Source: Deferribacteres bacterium (GTDB lineage: Bacteria; Nitrospirota; Thermodesulfovibrionia; UBA6902). Taken from it: a DNA stretch of 8,498 nucleotides. A program made the position numbers and the translations under genes. Of this stretch, positions 1 to 5,402 are shown piece after piece. Where the stretch lies: the NCBI GenBank assembly GCA_030598625.1, contig JAUVPO010000074.1, positions 1 to 8,498 of the forward strand. Reading direction: 5' to 3'. The notes below the pieces were generated by a model that was not told the DNA's origin, did not search any database, and saw nothing but the letters and a program-made list of their open reading frames with translations. How positions within the stretch are numbered: position 1 is the first letter of the stretch; every line of letters begins with the position of its first letter.

Positions 1-465
1 AGGTTGCCGCAGTTAATCCTTGTTGATGGAGGGAAGGGACAGCTGTTGTCCGCGCAGAGAGCAGTAAAACCATTCAACCTCCCTGTTGAAATAGCGGCAA
101 TTGCAAAGGCGGGAGATGGGGTTGGCAGTGTCAGATCGGCTATTCGCGGTGAACTCGACAGAATTTACCTGCCCGGGGAAAAGGAACCTGTGTATCTGGA
201 ACCTTTTAAGGCGTCGACACACTTACTTCAAAAGATACGCGATGAGGTCCACCGCCTTGCAGTAAACTATCACAAAAAACTTCGCTCAAGAAGAACTCTT
301 GAATCACCGCTTGAGAAAATTAAAGGCATTGGAAAAACAAGAAGACTTTTGCTCTTAAAACACTTTGGCGGCATTGACGCGATCAGGAAGGCGTCATTGG
401 ATGAAATCGCTTCTTTAAAGGGGATGAACAGAAAGGTGGCTGGTGACTTAAAAAAGTTGTTATAG
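1..465 (+). CDS. uvrC: UvrABC excinuclease subunit C, C-terminal part (5' truncated by window edge)
   Basis: This is the last 154 codons of UvrC, the nuclease subunit that makes both incisions around a bulky DNA lesion in nucleotide excision repair. The visible part opens with the LILVDGGKGQL motif of the RNase H-like 5'-incision domain, whose Asp is a catalytic metal ligand in the family. It continues through LLQKIRDEVHRLAVNYH, a hallmark of UvrC proteins. It ends in two helix-hairpin-helix units, around IKGIGKTRRLLLLKHFG and the segment near LKGMNRKVAG, which bind DNA. UvrC is usually about 600 residues, so roughly three quarters lies upstream of the window. The reading frame is open from base 1 and stops at TAG 463-465. 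The downstream kinase gene starts 26 bp later on the same strand and may be co-transcribed. Identification is secure from motifs. Confidence 0.96.
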   Translation, partial: RLPQLILVDGGKGQLLSAQRAVKPFNLPVEIAAIAKAGDGVGSVRSAIRGELDRIYLPGEKEPVYLEPFKASTHLLQKIRDEVHRLAVNYHKKLRSRRTLESPLEKIKGIGKTRRLLLLKHFGGIDAIRKASLDEIASLKGMNRKVAGDLKKLL

Positions 466-484
466 GGTTTAAGGACAGACCCTA
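463..484 (+). other. Small hairpin after uvrC
   Basis: TAGGGT at 463-468 pairs with ACCCTA at 479-484 across a 10-base loop, overlapping the uvrC stop codon. The stem is only 6 bp and no T-run follows, so it is not a convincing terminator. It may slightly modulate read-through into the next gene, or be chance. Confidence 0.25.
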
Positions 485-491
485 AATTAAA

Positions 492-1568
492 ATGATTAAT
501 GAAAAGAGCATAAAAAAATATATTAAGAAGCTTTTTGGGAAAGAGGTACGCCGGGTTGATATAAAAAAACTCGGCGAAGGCGTTCAGGGCGCCGGCTTCT
601 TAATAGAAATAAAAACTGAGGAAGCAGATAAGCATTATGTAATAAAAGGGCTTTTCCCGGAAGGGCTGGAGCATGACTATCCTGCTGACAGGGCGGGAGT
701 CTTCCTTCTGGATCTTGAAGAGTTCGGGAACCTCCCCAAACATGTGAAGGCGGTTGATGTTCTGGCAGAAACAGAGGACGGGTCCATTAAATCTATCGGG
801 GGCGGCAGTGAATACTATCTTCTTATGGAAAGGGCGGAAGGCAGACATTATTTTAATGACCTGGCGGCTTTTTCCAAAAAAGACCGGCTGGAAACCGCGG
901 ACATTGAAAAGATTTATTCATTGGCCTCATATCTGGCAAAGATCCATTCTGTTAAAAAAGATTCAAAACACCTCTACTGGAGAAAAGTCAGAGATACTAT
1001 AGGCCACGGTGAGTGCCTCATGGGAGTGTTCGACACATATCCTGAGGGGACAATCAGTTATGATGAAATGGCGGGAATCGAAAAGAAATGTGTAGACTGG
1101 AGGGCGAGACTTAAGCCTAAATTCAAGAGGCTCTGCCAGGTGCACGGCGATTTTCATCCCGGTAATATATGGTTCCAAAACGGTGAGGATTTTATACTCC
1201 TCGACCGAAGCAGGGGTCCCTGGGGTGACGCCGCCGATGATGTGACTGCGTTGACAATAAACTACATCTTTTTTTCAATAAATCAATTCGGGAGACTGCA
1301 CGGGCCATATCTTGAAGCCCTGAGCCTGTTTTATGAAAAGTATATCAGCAAGACGGGAGATGAGGAGATTCTTCAGGTTGTCGCCCCATTCTATGCCTTC
1401 AGGGGCGCTGTAGTCGCAAACCCGGCATTCTATCATGAAGTTACAGCGGAAAACAGGCGAAAGATTCTTAACTTCGTGCATGGCGTGCTTGACGATGGAT
1501 TGTTCCATCTTGAGAAGGTAAATGAATACATAAAAAAAGGGGCCGGGGATTCGAGCGGACACGAATAA
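492..1568 (+). CDS. Aminoglycoside-phosphotransferase-fold kinase (APH family), substrate unknown
   Basis: A 358-residue cytoplasmic small-molecule kinase of the APH/choline-kinase superfamily. The catalytic (Brenner) motif HGDFHPGN is at residues 218-225, with D220 the expected catalytic base and N225 a metal ligand. The following LLDRSRGPWGDAADDV (about 236-251) supplies the second metal-binding Asp, D238, and the downstream GD..DD element typical of APH proteins. The N-terminal part has a glycine-containing turn (KKLGEGVQGAGF) and a VIKG strand whose Lys could contact ATP. Length is usual for the family. The annotated ATG fits the fold, but no good Shine-Dalgarno precedes it; AAGGA lies about 17 bases upstream. 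Position between uvrC and a sugar/inositol-phosphatase-type gene suggests a metabolic rather than antibiotic-resistance role, but nothing identifies the substrate. Confidence 0.85.
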   Translation: MINEKSIKKYIKKLFGKEVRRVDIKKLGEGVQGAGFLIEIKTEEADKHYVIKGLFPEGLEHDYPADRAGVFLLDLEEFGNLPKHVKAVDVLAETEDGSIKSIGGGSEYYLLMERAEGRHYFNDLAAFSKKDRLETADIEKIYSLASYLAKIHSVKKDSKHLYWRKVRDTIGHGECLMGVFDTYPEGTISYDEMAGIEKKCVDWRARLKPKFKRLCQVHGDFHPGNIWFQNGEDFILLDRSRGPWGDAADDVTALTINYIFFSINQFGRLHGPYLEALSLFYEKYISKTGDEEILQVVAPFYAFRGAVVANPAFYHEVTAENRRKILNFVHGVLDDGLFHLEKVNEYIKKGAGDSSGHE

Positions 1569-1587
1569 CGGTTTACGGTTTTTTATT

Positions 1588-2385
1588 ATGGATATTTCAT
1601 ATCTCAGAAAAATCGGGGAGAGGCTTAAAAGGGAAATCCCTTTACAGTTAGAGGAACTGCGTAAAGCCGGTCCGGTCGGCAAAGGCGCAAGCGGCGACAT
1701 AACTCACATGATCGATAAAAGGGCTGAAGATATAGTCGTTGAGGAGGCTGAAAAGTTTGACGAACCCCTGACTATAATATCTGAAGAATGCGGATTTAAG
1801 GATATAAAGGGCGGCGGCAAAAGGCTTTTAATAGATCCTGTAGACGGAAGCAGAAACGCAATAAGCGGGGTCCCTTTATTTTCTACCTCCATTGCCATAA
1901 TAGATGGCGATGTTATAGGGGACGTCTCATGGGGTTATGTTATTAATTTGATAAGCGGTGATGAATTCTGGGCAGGAAAGGGAGAAGGCAGCTTTTTAAA
2001 CGGTAAGCCGATCAGGACTCAACAGGATAGTGCTTTTAAGGTTATTGCATACGAGACCAGTACGCCGAAAGTGGATATGCCGAGAATTTTACCTCTTGTA
2101 TCCATGTTTAACAGGGCCAGATGTTTTGGTTCAACAGCGCTTGATATGGCGTTTCTTTCTCAGGGCGCTGTCAGCACATTCATTGTCCCTTCCCTGTCAA
2201 GGAGTTTTGACTTTGCCGCGGGATATCTGCTTGTGAAAGAAGCAGGCGGTATAGTAACAGACCTCGATGGAAAAGAAATAGACGGGACCGAAATAGGCGT
2301 TAAGAGGGCGACGCCCATTCTTGCATCGGCAAACGAGGGATTGCATAAGAATGCCCTGGAAGTTTTGAGGGCGCGGCCATGTTAA
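1588..2385 (+). CDS. Inositol monophosphatase / fructose-1,6-bisphosphatase family protein
   Basis: A 265-residue Mg-dependent, lithium-sensitive-type phosphomonoesterase. All metal-site elements are visible: GDITHMIDKRAED at 36-48, the ISEE segment with E66/E67, the signature DPVDGSRN at 83-90 (D83, D86), and SFDFAAG at 206-212 with D208 as third-metal ligand. The Trp usually before that last Asp is Phe here. The short length, the DPVDGS form and the ending AGYLLVKEAGG resemble the archaeal and thermophile bifunctional inositol-monophosphatase/fructose-bisphosphatase group rather than E. coli SuhB; this is family-level inference. The start lies 19 bp after the APH-family stop without a clear ribosome site, so translation may be coupled or start-weak. 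The neighbouring kinase and a Pgk-like gene make a sugar- or polyol-phosphate role plausible, but the substrate cannot be read from the sequence. Confidence 0.9.
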   Translation: MDISYLRKIGERLKREIPLQLEELRKAGPVGKGASGDITHMIDKRAEDIVVEEAEKFDEPLTIISEECGFKDIKGGGKRLLIDPVDGSRNAISGVPLFSTSIAIIDGDVIGDVSWGYVINLISGDEFWAGKGEGSFLNGKPIRTQQDSAFKVIAYETSTPKVDMPRILPLVSMFNRARCFGSTALDMAFLSQGAVSTFIVPSLSRSFDFAAGYLLVKEAGGIVTDLDGKEIDGTEIGVKRATPILASANEGLHKNALEVLRARPC

Positions 2386-2391
2386 ATATTT

Positions 2392-2547
2392 ATGCCACGA
2401 AAAAAGCAGACAAAGAAGCATCTCTGCCCCGATTGTAATTTTTGCCAGTGGTGCAGTGATGAGCGCTGCGGATTATGCAGGCCTTCATGCAAAAGGCGAA
2501 AAAGGGAGAAACAGAAGCGCCATAAACCGCTCTTTCTTAATTATTAA
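2392..2547 (+). CDS. Seven-cysteine basic miniprotein (putative metal-binding, unknown function)
   Basis: A 51-codon open frame starting 7 bp after the phosphatase stop. It reads MPRKKQTKKH followed by CPDCNFCQWC, a four-residue gap, then CGLCRPSC and a strongly basic tail (KRRKREKQKRHKP). Cysteines fall at residues 12, 15, 18, 21, 26, 29 and 33, giving C-x2-C-x2-C-x2-C-x4-C-x2-C-x3-C, with H10 as a possible extra ligand. Such regular spacing is hard to explain by chance and suggests zinc or an iron-sulfur cluster; the flanking Lys/Arg suggest nucleic-acid contact. I do not recognise a named family. No clear Shine-Dalgarno is present, so expression would rely on coupling to the upstream gene. 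It stops just before a convergent gene, filling an otherwise empty gap exactly. Confidence 0.65.
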   Translation: MPRKKQTKKHLCPDCNFCQWCSDERCGLCRPSCKRRKREKQKRHKPLFLNY

Positions 2548-2558
2548 TAAGAGTCCGT

Positions 2559-2921
2559 TCACGGCATACTTATGCTGATCTCATAGCTTCCCACTGACAC
2601 TTTGTCTGCAATACCTTGCTTCCATAGAAGGTCAACTACTTTTGATTTTGAGAGTTTTGGGACCATTAAAATCAGTTTTGCACCGAGGCCTGTGAGAGTC
2701 TTCCAGTCGCCGGCTTTTTCCGGGGTAATACAGCCTTCGGTCTCAACTTCCATAATCGCGAGGACAATGCCGTGATTCCCGAGGATCAAGTCGGGGTAAT
2801 GCCCGTTAAATTCATTTTTCTTTTCATCCCCGATATTCGTCTTAATGTCATTGTAATCCCGCGAGAGCCTGTCCCTGAGATAGGAGACCATCCAGTCATG
2901 GATTAATTTTTCGTTCTTCAT
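2559..2921 (-). CDS. Small PD-(D/E)XK-nuclease-like protein, hypothetical
   Basis: A 120-residue soluble protein. After an N-terminal helix (KLIHDWMVSYLRDRLSRDY) it has HYPDLILGNHGIVLAIMEVET, residues 41-61, which matches the core of the PD-(D/E)XK fold: P43-D44, then a hydrophobic strand carrying E58-V-E60. The usual Lys of (D/E)XK is absent and E60 occupies that place; K69 or K74 could substitute by migration, as in some members. The remaining AKLILMVPK strand fits the alpha/beta core. It may bind or cleave DNA, or be a catalytically altered relative of restriction-endonuclease-like proteins; no methylase or specificity gene is nearby. Its ATG lies 2 bp after the Pgk-like stop on the same strand, so the two are almost certainly co-transcribed. 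Function is unknown. Confidence 0.72.
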   Translation of the reverse strand: MKNEKLIHDWMVSYLRDRLSRDYNDIKTNIGDEKKNEFNGHYPDLILGNHGIVLAIMEVETEGCITPEKAGDWKTLTGLGAKLILMVPKLSKSKVVDLLWKQGIADKVSVGSYEISISMP

Positions 2922-2923
2922 AG

Positions 2924-4243
2924 CTACATGCTTTTCCCCAACCTCGCCTTATTCTCCATTAAGGCCTGAACAGGCTTCAATCCATAAGGACTGCCCTGTT
3001 CTATTGCCTTCAGAACAGTCCCCCCCCCCGTGAAAAAATAATATTTTGAACTTTCAAGAACAGAAAGGTACAGGCCGGGACAAAGATTTTTGAATTCCTG
3101 AAGGGTGTCACCGCCTCCGTATAATTTTAATGCTGATTTGTTTCTGTCTATTGTTTCATCAAGCGCTTTGGAGCCGTCAGGAAAATACGGGGTAAGACCC
3201 ATAACCGCGTTGACAAAGATCGTTTTTGCATGCAGTACAGCTTTAGAAACTTTTTCATCTGAAAATGATTTCGGGTTGATATCCAGTATGTAACCATACT
3301 GCTTGCCTTTTTTAAAATCATTGAGCGATATGCTTCTGAATTTGCCCTCGATTTTGCCGTCTGTAGTGTCTGATTCAATAACATACGGAAGTTCCAGGAT
3401 TTTTTGTGTTTTCTCATCTGTCCTGACAAGTTCTTTTGCGATTTCAATGTCTTCATCGGCAATTCCCTTAATCGAGATGCCATATTTAGCACAGAGATAA
3501 GCATTATATAAAACTCCCCCGAGGATTAAATGATCGGCTTTGTCGTATATCGCGTAAAGAGGTCGGATCTTTGTATCGTATTTTGAGCCGGCGATTATTG
3601 CAAGAAACGGCCTTTCAGGGTTTATGACATTGTTCAGATTCTGTATCTCCTGTTGCATGAGATGGCCGGCGTATGAAGGAATGAACTTTGTAATATCATA
3701 AGTTGAGACATGAGGCTGCCAGGAACCAAAGGCATCATTAACATAAACATCTGCAAGGTCTGAAAGTAGGACGGCAAAATTATCCCTGGAGAAACCTTCT
3801 CCTTCTTCCCCCTGGAACCATCTGGTATTTGGAAGATATATGCCCCCGATTTTGCGGTTTTTTAAATCTTCAATAGCGCGGTAAATGGAATTTTCAATCC
3901 CTGATATTCCGGTTTCCGGATAAATTTCACATTCGGGGATAAGAAATTCTATGTAAAGCTTGCGTTTCAGATATTCAACTATTGGTTCCACAGAGTCCTT
4001 TGGACTGCATGTTATATTTCCTGTCTTCTTGTCCCTGGGCCTTCCGACATGTGTCATGAGGATAGGTCGTCCCCCCCGGTCTAAAATATAGTAAAGAGTG
4101 CCGAGAGTTTTATCAATCCTGAAGGGGTCCTTTATGACGCCCTTCTGTACTACATTATGATCAAAGCGCACAAGGACCACCTTTCCATCGAGGTCGGCCT
4201 CCTGGAGAAGCGGGAGTCTTTTACTTATGGCAGTTGATTGCAT
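2924..4243 (-). CDS. Divergent phosphoglycerate kinase family protein
   Basis: A 439-residue two-domain Pgk-family protein. Recognisable elements are VLVRFDHNV (25-31; D28, N30), DPFRIDKT (39-46; R42), MTHVGRP (63-69; H65, R68), LPNTRWFQGE (137-146; R141), VNDAFGS (168-174), AIIAGSKYDTKI (215-226; K221), NAVMGL (345-350), YGGGDT (375-380) and FFTGGG (404-409). Several sites depart from canonical Pgk: the AHRAH 3-phosphoglycerate segment is SWQPH, losing the conserved Arg, and the GPMGVFE loop lacks its Gly-Pro and FE. It is also somewhat longer than the usual 390-420 residues. The ATG at 4241-4243 is chosen because Pgk proteins begin about 20 residues before VLVR; a longer open frame extends upstream but encodes intergenic sequence. 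It could still be a glycolytic Pgk or a paralogue with another acyl-phosphate substrate. I left the symbol blank for that reason. Confidence 0.88.
   Translation of the reverse strand: MQSTAISKRLPLLQEADLDGKVVLVRFDHNVVQKGVIKDPFRIDKTLGTLYYILDRGGRPILMTHVGRPRDKKTGNITCSPKDSVEPIVEYLKRKLYIEFLIPECEIYPETGISGIENSIYRAIEDLKNRKIGGIYLPNTRWFQGEEGEGFSRDNFAVLLSDLADVYVNDAFGSWQPHVSTYDITKFIPSYAGHLMQQEIQNLNNVINPERPFLAIIAGSKYDTKIRPLYAIYDKADHLILGGVLYNAYLCAKYGISIKGIADEDIEIAKELVRTDEKTQKILELPYVIESDTTDGKIEGKFRSISLNDFKKGKQYGYILDINPKSFSDEKVSKAVLHAKTIFVNAVMGLTPYFPDGSKALDETIDRNKSALKLYGGGDTLQEFKNLCPGLYLSVLESSKYYFFTGGGTVLKAIEQGSPYGLKPVQALMENKARLGKSM
3020..3029 (-). repeat. G10 homopolymer inside the Pgk-like gene
   Basis: Ten consecutive C on the + strand read as ten G in the coding strand, spelling the Gly-Gly-Gly of the TGGG nucleotide-binding loop (residues 405-408) with GGG codons only. 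A one-base slip would frameshift the last 31 or so residues. Confidence 0.95.
4071..4077 (-). repeat. G7 run inside the Pgk-like gene
   Basis: Seven C on the + strand encode part of DRGGRP (residues 55-60). It is shorter than the G10 tract in the same gene and less likely to slip, but adds to the unusual G-run load of this coding region. Confidence 0.85.
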
Positions 4244-4248
4244 AGCAC

Positions 4249-4277
4249 ATTTTAGCAGAAGAAAATAAATTTGAAAA
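4249..4277 (-). promoter_or_regulatory. Putative promoter of the Pgk-like gene (leaderless geometry)
   Basis: Read on the - strand, TTTTCA (4272-4277) is a 4/6 match to a sigma-70 -35 box, followed by a 17-base spacer and TAAAAT (4249-4254), a 5/6 match to the -10 box. Only five bases separate the -10 box from the ATG, so transcription would start at or beside the start codon. No Shine-Dalgarno lies upstream of the ATG, which is consistent with a leaderless message. Confidence 0.5.
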
Positions 4278-4340
4278 GATTTTTTGTAAAGAAAACCGTA
4301 ATATTGAACTGCCCGCAATATCTTAATGCACTCAAATTTC

Positions 4341-4374
4341 GTATCCCCGTATCGTGCATCCTGTATCACGCATC
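4341..4374 (+). repeat. GTATC-containing imperfect direct repeats in the divergent promoter region
   Basis: GTATC occurs at 4341, 4349 and 4363. The last two head a 12-base imperfect repeat, GTATCGTGCATC (4349-4360) and GTATCACGCATC (4363-4374), with a 14-base period and two mismatches. They sit immediately upstream of the -10-like box of the kinase gene. They could be operator sites for either divergent gene, or a remnant of a dispersed short repeat; the sequence alone does not decide. Confidence 0.55.
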
Positions 4375-4376
4375 AG

Positions 4377-4382
4377 TATAAT
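4377..4382 (+). promoter_or_regulatory. Perfect TATAAT -10 box before the APS-kinase-like gene (leaderless geometry)
   Basis: TATAAT ends six bases before the ATG at 4389, placing the expected transcription start on the start codon. The region 17 bases upstream has no good -35 box, so an activator, perhaps acting at the GTATC repeats, may be needed. No Shine-Dalgarno is present, which again points to a leaderless transcript. Confidence 0.5.
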
Positions 4383-4388
4383 AGATAC

Positions 4389-4910
4389 ATGTCCTGGGTA
4401 ATATGGATTACGGGCTTGCCCGGAAGCGGGAAAAGCACTGTTGCGCTGAAGGTGAAAGAAAAAGTCCCTGACACGGTAATTCTCAGAATGGATATTCTGC
4501 GTAAAATCGTGACACCTGAACCGACTTATTCAGGGAAGGAGAGAGAGTATGTTTATAAGGCGCTTGTTTACACGGCAAAAACCGTTTATGATCTCGGGCA
4601 TAATGTCATCATAGATGCAACGGGGAACAGGAGATTTTGGCGGCAACTTGCAAGAAAATTAATCCCGGATTTTTTTGAGATTTATGTGAAATGTCCGCTG
4701 GAATTATGCAAAGAACGCGAAAAGACCAGAATTGATACCCATGACGCGCCGGCTGAAATATATAAAAAAGGCGAAGCAGGCTCGCCCGTGCCGGGAATTA
4801 ATGTACCATACGAGGAGCCGGAAAACCCGGAATTGACTATTAATACTGAAAAAGAATCTACTGAAGATGCAGCGGAAAAGATCGTCAGGTTGATTCAAAA
4901 GCAATCTTAG
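4389..4910 (+). CDS. Adenylylsulfate-kinase-like P-loop kinase
   Basis: A 173-residue cytoplasmic kinase related to CysC, which phosphorylates adenosine 5'-phosphosulfate at the 3' hydroxyl. Walker A is GLPGSGKST (9-17) after the VIWIT strand. LRMDILR (32-38) replaces the CysC DGDxLR. EIYVKCPLELCKER (97-110) is a close family match, and YEEPENPEL (141-149) is the C-terminal CysC signature. Differences are a changed FTG(I/V) loop, here PVPGIN, and a dozen extra residues (about 112-125) after the LCKER helix. The start was set at 4389 because the fold begins there and a -10 box lies just upstream; upstream in-frame codons fall in the promoter. No sulfate-activation genes adjoin it, so it may act on APS or on another nucleotide-linked or small substrate. 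The symbol is withheld. Confidence 0.85.
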   Translation: MSWVIWITGLPGSGKSTVALKVKEKVPDTVILRMDILRKIVTPEPTYSGKEREYVYKALVYTAKTVYDLGHNVIIDATGNRRFWRQLARKLIPDFFEIYVKCPLELCKEREKTRIDTHDAPAEIYKKGEAGSPVPGINVPYEEPENPELTINTEKESTEDAAEKIVRLIQKQS

Positions 4911-4912
4911 TT

Positions 4913-4940
4913 GTAGGGGTAATTCATGAATTACCCCTAC
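4913..4940. repeat. Perfect 28-bp palindrome, probable dispersed repeat
   Basis: The arms GTAGGGGTAATT and AATTACCCCTAC flank a central CATG, so the whole 28 bases equal their own reverse complement. It begins two bases after the kinase stop and ends ten bases before the next gene's ribosome site. RNA from either strand would form a 12-bp stem with a 4-base loop. No T-run follows, so it is not a standard intrinsic terminator. From memory, GTAGGGG...CCCCTAC palindromes recur as dispersed elements in several anaerobe genomes; only one copy is visible here. Confidence 0.9.
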
Positions 4941-4950
4941 TAGAAGAATC

Positions 4951-4957
4951 AGGAGGG
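4951..4957 (+). promoter_or_regulatory. Strong Shine-Dalgarno of the YjbQ-family gene
   Basis: AGGAGGG lies three bases before the ATG at 4961 and fixes that start. It is the only strong ribosome site seen in front of a gene in the window. It follows the palindrome directly, so a hairpin there could affect access to it. Confidence 0.85.
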
Positions 4958-4960
4958 AAC

Positions 4961-5380
4961 ATGAAGTCTTATCGTAAAGAACTCTGGTTTAATGTCCCGG
5001 CACGGCGTGAATTCATTAACATTACGTATCAGGTTGAAGAATGTTTAAGAGAGAGCCGCATTAAAGAGGGACTGGCGCTTGTCAATGCCATGCATATAAC
5101 GGCTTCTGTCTTTATTAACGACGATGAATCCGGGCTTCATCATGATTACGATAAATGGCTCGAAAAACTTGCGCCGCACGAGCCCATTTCACAATACCGG
5201 CATAACCGTACCGGAGAAGATAATGGTGATGCACATTTAAAAAGCCAGGTCATGGGTAGAGAAGTTGTTGTAGCGATTACAGATGGAAAACTGGACTTTG
5301 GAACATGGGAGCAGATTTTCTATGGAGAGTTTGATGGAAGGCGGAGGAAAAGAGTGCTCGTAAAAATTATCGGAGAGTAG
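4961..5380 (+). CDS. YjbQ / UPF0047 family protein
   Basis: A 139-residue single-domain cytoplasmic protein of the YjbQ (UPF0047) family, at the usual length. Diagnostic segments are HITASVFIND (45-54), HNRTGEDNGDAHLKSQVMG (81-99), DGKLDFGTWEQIFYGEFDG (108-126) and the closing RKRVLVKIIGE. The conserved His residues (H45, H81, H92) are in place for the expected metal- or phosphate-binding site. E. coli YjbQ shows weak thiamine-phosphate synthase activity and databases carry that name, but the physiological role is unsettled. The start is fixed by the ribosome site. It probably shares a transcript with the APS-kinase-like gene, separated only by the palindrome. It converges on the TPR membrane protein gene with a 22-bp gap and no obvious terminator. 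Confidence 0.93.
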   Translation: MKSYRKELWFNVPARREFINITYQVEECLRESRIKEGLALVNAMHITASVFINDDESGLHHDYDKWLEKLAPHEPISQYRHNRTGEDNGDAHLKSQVMGREVVVAITDGKLDFGTWEQIFYGEFDGRRRKRVLVKIIGE

Positions 5381-5402
5381 AAGAACAGACGCGCTTTTTA
5401 TC

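Noticed and set aside
1275..1700. 141-codon - strand open frame across the kinase-phosphatase junction
   Set aside because: It overlaps two genes with clear catalytic motifs on the + strand and resembles no protein I know.
4244..4369. N-terminal extension of 42 codons on the Pgk-like open frame
   Set aside because: It encodes no Pgk-like sequence, overlaps the divergent promoter region and the repeats, and Pgk proteins begin about where the ATG at 4241-4243 lies.
4326..4388. 21-codon extension of the APS-kinase-like open frame
   Set aside because: The fold starts at the VIWITGLPGSGKS strand, and a perfect TATAAT lies within the extension, so the ATG at 4389 is the better start.
4913..4940. 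Palindrome as an intrinsic terminator
   Set aside because: There is no T-run on either side and the downstream gene follows within 21 bases; a dispersed repeat or RNA hairpin is a better description.
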